From: an uncultured bacterium
GTDB taxonomy: Bacteria; Cyanobacteriota; Vampirovibrionia; Gastranaerophilales; Gastranaerophilaceae
Direction: 5' to 3'
DNA: 11,466 nucleotides
Assembly (NCBI GenBank): GCA_902462155.1
Contig: CABQAQ010000016.1
Location: forward strand, 1-11,466
The notes under the pieces are model-generated. The model worked only from the letters and a program-made list of their open reading frames with translations, did no database searches and was not told the origin of the DNA. The translations under genes and the position numbers were made by a program. Of the stretch, positions 6,071 to 11,466 are shown in pieces; position 1 is the first letter of the stretch; each line of letters starts with the position of its first letter.

Positions 6071-8164
6071 TTAATATAAATCCCCAATACCAAAAGTAAA
6101 TGCACCACGTCGATTACCGTTGCCAACATTAGTTAGAGGATAACCATAATCAACATTTAATGGACCTAGCCCAGGAATAAATAACCTAGCTCCAATACCG
6201 GCAGAAATAGCTTTTAATGGTCTATTATATAACTTATCTGTTTCATAAGAATTAAACACTTGACCGGCATCTACAAAAAATGCTAACTTGAAGTTTTTTA
6301 AGAATGGAAGTTTTTCAATCTTATCAAAGAAGAAAAATGGAGTCTGTATTTCAGCTGATCCGATAATAAAAGATTCACCTGTACCAACTTCGCTAATTCT
6401 AAAACCTCTTACACTATAAGGACCACCTAGTCTAAATCCCATTACTTCAGGCATATCACCATATAATCTACCTCCAACTTTTGCACTTAAAGCTAATGAT
6501 GATTTTTTAGCTACCGGATAATAATGCTTTATAGAAGCAGTAGCTCGAGCGTGAGTTAAATCAAAATCCTTAAAAGAAAATGCCTGATCTAACCTTATAT
6601 TAACTAATGATCCGTTTCGAGGACTCATGACATTATCTCTGGTATCATATGTAAGCGATGGAGATATACTGGCAAATATTCCGCCCTTTAACTGTTTAGC
6701 TCTGTTTTCTATTGGTAGGTTATAATCTCTATATAGCTGCGATATCTTATTATAATCGCCTTCTTTTATCCTAATATTTTCTAAACCAATACCTATAGAA
6801 CCATTTAGATTATCAAAATCTTTAAATTTACGTCCAAAGACTATTTCACCACCATACCTCTTTTCTATAGCTAATGGGATCTGGTAAGATGCAAAATCTC
6901 TCCAGAAAGCTTTTGCCATCATAGAGGTATCTGTAGCTAAAAACTTTGGTTCCATAAAACTTACTTCTGCTTGAAAATTTGCTCTATCAAGTGTAGATCT
7001 ATCCGAAAGTACAAGACCTGAACCGGCTAAAAAATTAAAAGATAATTTTTGACCCCGTCCAAATAAATTATTATCAACTAAACCGGCCATACCAAAAAAA
7101 CCGGTTGTTGTATCGATTCCACCTCCTAATGAAATAGTTGCACTTCTCTGCTCTTCTAATGTTATTTTAACATCATATCCATAGCCTGTTTCTGATTTTT
7201 CTATTACTCTATTTACTTCTTTAAATGCTTGCGTAGAATATAATCTTGTTAAATCAGCTCTTATTTGATTCTCATTATAGACATCTCCTGCTTTTGTAAG
7301 GATATTTCTATTTATTACATAATCTTTTGTCTTTTTATTACCTTCATATTTAATTGATGCTATTTTACCTTCATCAATCATAAAATTTACATAACCATCA
7401 GGATCATCTGTTACATTTGAAACTCTTGCTAATATGAATCCCTTTTGAGCATATAATTCTTCTATCTGGGCTATTGCCTGATTTATCAAATTTAAATTCT
7501 GTGGTTTACCTTCAAGAGAAGTCAATGAATCTAGTAATTCTCCTGTTTCTATAGCCTTATTACCTTCTATTGTAAATCCTGTTACAGGTACATTTTCATT
7601 TATAAATATTCTTAAAACTATATTATTATTATCTACTATTATAGGAACAGCTTTCATTTTATCACTAAAATACCCCATATCATAAATAAGTTTTAGATTA
7701 TCTTGGATAGTATCCCTATTATATACACTACCAGGTATTAACTTTATATGGTTTAGTATTTCTGATACAGGTATTAACTTATTACCTTCTATTTGGATGT
7801 CTTTAATATATACTGTATTTTTTAAATTAACTTCTGCTTCACTTTGAGATTGATATATATCATTTGATTTCTTATCATTTGGAGCTAAAATATTCTGATT
7901 ATTTATGTTTTCATTATCTATTAATTTGTCCTCTGTTTCTTCATAATTTTCTTCTGGTATAATTGTTTCTTCTTTGTTATCAGGCTTTTTATTTCTTATT
8001 TTAAATCTTCTTTTATTTTCTAAATTTTGTTCTTCAGATTTATCTTTTTTAAATTGTAAAAATGATACAGCACAATATGCTTGATTAGAAATCAATACCG
8101 TAATTAAAACAGATATTATAAATAATTTTAGTTGGCTTCCACTAATAAATTTATATAAACTCAT
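6071..8164 (-). CDS. bamA: Omp85/BamA-family outer-membrane protein assembly factor, three POTRA domains
   Basis: BamA is the outer-membrane beta-barrel that inserts other barrels. The product is 697 aa. A signal peptide spans about residues 1-32, with a hydrophobic core LKLFIISVLITVLI and a likely cleavage near AYCA; it lacks a proper lipobox. Residues 35-115 are a charged, Asn/Glu/Lys-rich linker. POTRA-like repeats follow at about 117-193, 194-268 and 269-340, each opening with an (I/F)xI/YxEGN-type strand (IQIEGNK, FTIEGNK, IKYEGNK). The barrel runs from about 341 to 697 and contains the family motif VRGF at 585-588 within GGPYSVRGFR. It ends in FGIGDLY, an aromatic C-terminus. Three POTRAs after a disordered linker resembles cyanobacterial Omp85 rather than the five-POTRA proteobacterial BamA. 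A TamA or other Omp85 paralogue is less likely but possible. The gene is monocistronic here, with no skp, lpx or bam partners visible. ATG 8164 is preceded by a weak GAAAG. Confidence 0.93.
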   Translation of the reverse strand: MSLYKFISGSQLKLFIISVLITVLISNQAYCAVSFLQFKKDKSEEQNLENKRRFKIRNKKPDNKEETIIPEENYEETEDKLIDNENINNQNILAPNDKKSNDIYQSQSEAEVNLKNTVYIKDIQIEGNKLIPVSEILNHIKLIPGSVYNRDTIQDNLKLIYDMGYFSDKMKAVPIIVDNNNIVLRIFINENVPVTGFTIEGNKAIETGELLDSLTSLEGKPQNLNLINQAIAQIEELYAQKGFILARVSNVTDDPDGYVNFMIDEGKIASIKYEGNKKTKDYVINRNILTKAGDVYNENQIRADLTRLYSTQAFKEVNRVIEKSETGYGYDVKITLEEQRSATISLGGGIDTTTGFFGMAGLVDNNLFGRGQKLSFNFLAGSGLVLSDRSTLDRANFQAEVSFMEPKFLATDTSMMAKAFWRDFASYQIPLAIEKRYGGEIVFGRKFKDFDNLNGSIGIGLENIRIKEGDYNKISQLYRDYNLPIENRAKQLKGGIFASISPSLTYDTRDNVMSPRNGSLVNIRLDQAFSFKDFDLTHARATASIKHYYPVAKKSSLALSAKVGGRLYGDMPEVMGFRLGGPYSVRGFRISEVGTGESFIIGSAEIQTPFFFFDKIEKLPFLKNFKLAFFVDAGQVFNSYETDKLYNRPLKAISAGIGARLFIPGLGPLNVDYGYPLTNVGNGNRRGAFTFGIGDLY

Positions 8165-8198
8165 AAACTTTCATTACTTTTTACTCAATTTAATTAAA

Positions 8199-8207
8199 AT
8201 TATATCA
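8199..8207 (-). promoter_or_regulatory. Extended -10 promoter element for bamA
   Basis: On the minus strand TGATATAAT reads from 8207 to 8199, a perfect TGN-TATAAT extended -10. It lies about 35 bases upstream of the bamA ATG and implies a start near 8191. No good -35 is seen, which extended -10 promoters tolerate. In such AT-rich DNA the match could be chance. Confidence 0.5.
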
Positions 8208-8383
8208 TTAAATTTTTTATTTTCATGTAATTTATCATAAAATTTAATCTTTATTGACAATTATTATAATAGAGTATCTTTTTACATATAATCATTTTAT
8301 TATAGGATTCTTTTATTTTTTCATTTTTAATTTTTATTCAAAATAAAGTATAAAATAAATTCTTATGAAAATAAAAAAATTTT

Positions 8384-8392
8384 TGATATAAT
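8384..8392 (+). promoter_or_regulatory. Extended -10 promoter element for the SNF2 ATPase gene
   Basis: TGATATAAT at 8384-8392 is a perfect TGN-TATAAT extended -10, about 42 bases before the ATG at 8435, implying a start near 8399. The -35 position holds only a poor TTATGA-like match. A perfect TTGACA at 8254-8259 lies further upstream, but its best -10 (TATCTT at 8275-8280) is only 15 bases away, so I rate it lower. Confidence 0.5.
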
Positions 8393-8434
8393 GGAAAATA
8401 TATACGATAGCAAGTTGGATAATTAATAAATTAT

Positions 8435-11407
8435 ATGGATACAACAATATTAGAAAAAATAAATTTCAATTTTAAACAAAATAACTTAGATGAGCTTTTT
8501 CTGAATTTAAGTGAAAACCCTATAGGATTTGATAATAAAAATTTCAGAACAATCCTAAGCACAGTATATGAACTGGTTGAAGAAGAATATGCTCAAACAT
8601 TTGAATCAATTAATGTTCCCGTCAGAAATACTCATTTCTATTTTTTTAAAAATGAAAAATCCTTTGATGTTTTCGTCACTCCGGCTGTAAGTTTTGAATT
8701 CTTCTTAAAGTCCAAAGGCTCTATGTTTAAATTGAAAAGCGAATATTTAAAACTTCCGGATATAGGGCTTAAAGAAGGATATAAAGTCCCTTTAGAACTT
8801 ATTTGGGAATACTTTTGCGGTTTTAATGAGTATCTTGAACTTGATTATACAACTCCATCATTCCAGCTTGTTAACTTGCTTACACAACTTGGAAATAGAA
8901 TTATTGAAAAATTACATTTTATTCCTGTTATAAAAACAAATAAAGACTTCTTTTCTATTAACTACGAGATATTCCCACAAAATAATGAAATTTCTTCTAT
9001 AATCCAAGAAATATCTAATATAAATTGGGATCCGTATCTTCAAGATAAATTTGATATTGAATTTTTATTAAATAATTACATTAATTTTCAAATATATAAA
9101 TTCCTTCACGCAAAAGCTTCTAAATTTGTTAACTATAAACAAGCAATCTATTTTATAAAACCTTTAGAACGAAAACAATTATCAGGTAGTAAAAATATAT
9201 CTCAAGCTATTGAAAATTGGTTAGATGAAATATATATAGGAAAATATGATATCCTACCTCAAATAGAAATTAAAAATTTAAATAATTCAAGCTTTACAAT
9301 AGAATTATCTATTTATAATAAAGTTACTAAAGAATCCTTACCTTTAAGTTCTCTCGACTCTGAAGAATTTTTATGGGGTTATAATAAGGTGTTTGTAAAT
9401 ACTATAATAAATAAACAACTTAATTATATAGCGCATCATATCCCTATTTTAGAACCTATTTTAGATAATTCCCAAGTAAATTGTTTCTCTTTAAATGAAA
9501 TATATAAAATTATTACTCAGGTAAATTATAATCTACAAAAAGCCGGTATTAATCTGATTATGCCAAAAGAATTTAATAATATTATTATTCCGAGAGCTTC
9601 TATAAATGCCAAAATCAAAGATAAACGTGAAGAAGATATTATTAATTTATTAAGTAATGCAAATTCAGGTAATATAAAATTAACCGAAATACTTAATTTT
9701 AACTACCAAATTTCTATTGGAGATGAAAAATTATCTCTAGAGGAATTTAAAAAATTAACCGAAAACAAACACGGTCTTATCGAATATAAAGGTTTGTATG
9801 TATTAATAGATGAAAAAGAACGAGATGAGATTATAAAAAAAGGTGAAAATTTAGACTTTAGTAATAAAACTGTAACAAATTTAGAACTACTTAATTCGAC
9901 ATATACCGGACAACTTGAAAATTACGAGTTTGATTATGATGAAGCTTTCACAAGAGTATTGAATAATCTTAACAAAACAGAGGATATTGATATTCCAAAA
10001 AATTTATCCGGAACATTACGTGAATATCAGAAAACAGGTTTCAAGTGGTTATATACAAATACAGTTAAAGGGTTTGGGTCTTGTATTGCTGATGATATGG
10101 GATTAGGTAAGACTATTCAGGTAATAAGCTTGATTTTGAAATTAAAAGAAGATAAAAAGATTAAAGGCCAGATATTAATAGTATGTCCAACTACGCTTGT
10201 CGGTAATTGGGCTAAAGAATTTGATACATTTGCTAAGAGTATAAAGACTTTAATTTATCACGGGGCTGACAGAGCTTTTGATAATTCTGCCGATGTTATT
10301 ATAACTACTTTTGCCATTTTACGGATTGATCTTGAAGAATTTAAAAAGAAAAAATGGGGATTAATTGTTGTCGACGAGGCTCAGAATATAAAGAATCCTG
10401 ATACTTCTCAAGCTCAAGCATTAAAGTCATTAAAATCCACTTATAAAATAGCTATGACAGGTACTCCTGTTGAAAATAGATTAACAGAACTATGGAGTAT
10501 TTTCGACTTTATTAATCGTGGATATTTAGGATCGTTAAAAGATTTTCAGAAGTCTTATGCTATACCTATTGAAAAATTTAAAGAAACCAAAAGAGCTGAA
10601 CGGCTTAAATTATGCGTATCGCCTTTTGTTTTAAGAAGGTTAAAAACTGATAAGAAAATCATTACTGATTTACCTGAAAAAGTTGTCATTGATGAATATT
10701 GTTACTTGACTAAAATACAGACTAATCTTTACGAGAAAGTGCTTCAAAATTTAATGGGAGAAATTTCAAAATCCGTTGGAATAAACCGTAGAGGCATGAT
10801 CTTTAAGCTTATTACGGCTTTAAAACAGATCTGTAATCATCCTTTCCATTATTTAAAAACCGGTAGTATTAATAAAGATAATTCGGGTAAATGTGCTAAA
10901 TTTATAGATCTTACCAGCAATATTGTTGATAATAATGAGAAAGCTATTATTTTTACTCAATATAAAGAGATGGGAAATATATTATGCGATATTCTAAAAA
11001 GTGAGCTTGATATTAAACCTTTATTCTTCCATGGGTCGTTAAACCGTAATGACAGGGAAAAAATGATTGTAGATTTCCAAGAAAAAGATGAAAATAAATT
11101 AATGATATTATCTTTAAAAGCAGGCGGAACCGGTCTTAATTTAACAGCAGCTACAAATGTCATCCACTACGACTTATGGTGGAATCCGGCAGTTGAAGAT
11201 CAAGCTACTGATAGAAGTTATAGAATTGGTCAAGAAAAAAATGTAATGGTTCATAGATTAATTACTCTAGGTACTTTTGAAGAAAAAATAGATGAAATAT
11301 TAAAATCAAAACAGCAGTTAGCTAATATGGCTGTTTTTGAAGGTGAAAAAATTATCACCGAACTTACTGATAAAGAAATCTATGAAATATTCAGTTTAAG
11401 TGCTTAA
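8435..11407 (+). CDS. SNF2-family DNA translocase (DEAD/DEAH-box ATPase) with SNF2-associated N-terminal domain
   Basis: This is a 990-aa SNF2 ATPase, a family of motors that move along double-stranded DNA and remodel protein-DNA complexes. Residues 1 to about 390 are divergent and unassigned. Residues about 400-470 (SIGDEKLSLEEFKKL through GLYVLIDEKE) match the bacterial SNF2-associated domain (DUF3670 type). The first RecA-like lobe has Walker A in DDMGLGKT (553-560), Walker B DEAQ (647-650) and motif III TGTPVENRL (675-683). The second lobe has IIFTQY (838-843), motif V in SLKAGGTGLNL (893-903) and motif VI DQATDRSYRIGQ (922-933). Catalytic residues are present, so it should be active. The layout fits the SSO1653-like or cyanobacterial SNF2 group rather than RapA. 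No SWIM zinc finger, nuclease or methyltransferase domain is fused to it, and no partner gene is adjacent, so repair, transcription and defence roles are all open. The start at ATG 8435 has only a weak upstream GGAT. Confidence 0.93.
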   Translation: MDTTILEKINFNFKQNNLDELFLNLSENPIGFDNKNFRTILSTVYELVEEEYAQTFESINVPVRNTHFYFFKNEKSFDVFVTPAVSFEFFLKSKGSMFKLKSEYLKLPDIGLKEGYKVPLELIWEYFCGFNEYLELDYTTPSFQLVNLLTQLGNRIIEKLHFIPVIKTNKDFFSINYEIFPQNNEISSIIQEISNINWDPYLQDKFDIEFLLNNYINFQIYKFLHAKASKFVNYKQAIYFIKPLERKQLSGSKNISQAIENWLDEIYIGKYDILPQIEIKNLNNSSFTIELSIYNKVTKESLPLSSLDSEEFLWGYNKVFVNTIINKQLNYIAHHIPILEPILDNSQVNCFSLNEIYKIITQVNYNLQKAGINLIMPKEFNNIIIPRASINAKIKDKREEDIINLLSNANSGNIKLTEILNFNYQISIGDEKLSLEEFKKLTENKHGLIEYKGLYVLIDEKERDEIIKKGENLDFSNKTVTNLELLNSTYTGQLENYEFDYDEAFTRVLNNLNKTEDIDIPKNLSGTLREYQKTGFKWLYTNTVKGFGSCIADDMGLGKTIQVISLILKLKEDKKIKGQILIVCPTTLVGNWAKEFDTFAKSIKTLIYHGADRAFDNSADVIITTFAILRIDLEEFKKKKWGLIVVDEAQNIKNPDTSQAQALKSLKSTYKIAMTGTPVENRLTELWSIFDFINRGYLGSLKDFQKSYAIPIEKFKETKRAERLKLCVSPFVLRRLKTDKKIITDLPEKVVIDEYCYLTKIQTNLYEKVLQNLMGEISKSVGINRRGMIFKLITALKQICNHPFHYLKTGSINKDNSGKCAKFIDLTSNIVDNNEKAIIFTQYKEMGNILCDILKSELDIKPLFFHGSLNRNDREKMIVDFQEKDENKLMILSLKAGGTGLNLTAATNVIHYDLWWNPAVEDQATDRSYRIGQEKNVMVHRLITLGTFEEKIDEILKSKQQLANMAVFEGEKIITELTDKEIYEIFSLSA

Positions 11408-11423
11408 TCATTCAATTTAAAAA

Positions 11424-11453
11424 TCAGGATAATTTTTATCCTGACTTTTTTCT
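11424..11453 (+). terminator. Intrinsic terminator of the SNF2 gene
   Basis: TCAGGATAA (11424-11432) and TTATCCTGA (11436-11444) form a perfect 9-bp stem with a 3-base TTT loop. It is followed by C and a run of T. The hairpin begins 17 bases after the SNF2 stop codon, which supports this gene ending its transcription unit. Confidence 0.88.
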
Positions 11454-11466
11454 ATACTTTTTTAAA

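Noticed and set aside
10957..11163. Minus-strand frame of 68 codons
   Set aside because: It is antisense to SNF2 helicase motifs in the C-terminal lobe.
8435..11407. SNF2 gene as part of a multi-gene antiphage system
   Set aside because: No methyltransferase, nuclease, phospholipase D or other defence partner lies beside it, and a terminator closes the unit.

Overview
The window is a strongly AT-rich bacterial chromosome segment that looks core rather than accessory. No transposase, phage gene, CRISPR array, tRNA or rRNA was recognised. It encodes an outer-membrane Omp85/BamA protein, so the host is diderm. The BamA has only three POTRA domains behind a long disordered N-terminal linker, as in cyanobacterial Omp85. 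The SNF2 ATPase carries the SNF2-associated domain common in Cyanobacteria and some other bacteria. With the very low GC and an 'NINFG' stretch near the start of one hypothetical protein, this suggests a non-photosynthetic relative of Cyanobacteria (Melainabacteria/Vampirovibrionia, e.g. Gastranaerophilales). That placement is inference and was not tested by any search.

Layout. (1) Positions 1-1669, minus strand: a large gene cut by the left edge. It encodes an acidic, Asn/Asp/Ser-rich N-terminus, then a helical region, then an array of 54-bp repeats encoding 18-residue units. It has no stop codon inside the window, so a simple ORF listing misses it. (2) 1670-2156: a divergent intergenic region of almost 490 bp holding a clear plus-strand terminator hairpin with no recognisable gene feeding it. 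It may mark a small RNA or a uvrA leader attenuator. (3) 2157-4997, plus: full-length uvrA, nucleotide excision repair. (4) 5083-6064, plus: a lineage-specific hypothetical gene followed by reading-frame remnants that echo its C-terminus, probably a decaying or duplicated locus. (5) 6071-8164, minus: a BamA/Omp85 outer-membrane assembly protein, convergent with the previous block. (6) 8165-8434: a divergent promoter region with an extended -10 element for each neighbour. (7) 8435-11407, plus: a SNF2-family DNA translocase, closed by a strong intrinsic terminator.

The genes do not form one operon; each appears to be its own transcription unit. uvrA and the SNF2 ATPase both act on DNA and BamA acts in the envelope, but nothing here links them in one pathway. 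I see no convincing new multi-gene system. The points most worth a second look are the repeat-bearing helical protein at the left edge, the orphan terminator upstream of uvrA, and the duplicated or decaying block at 5083-6064.
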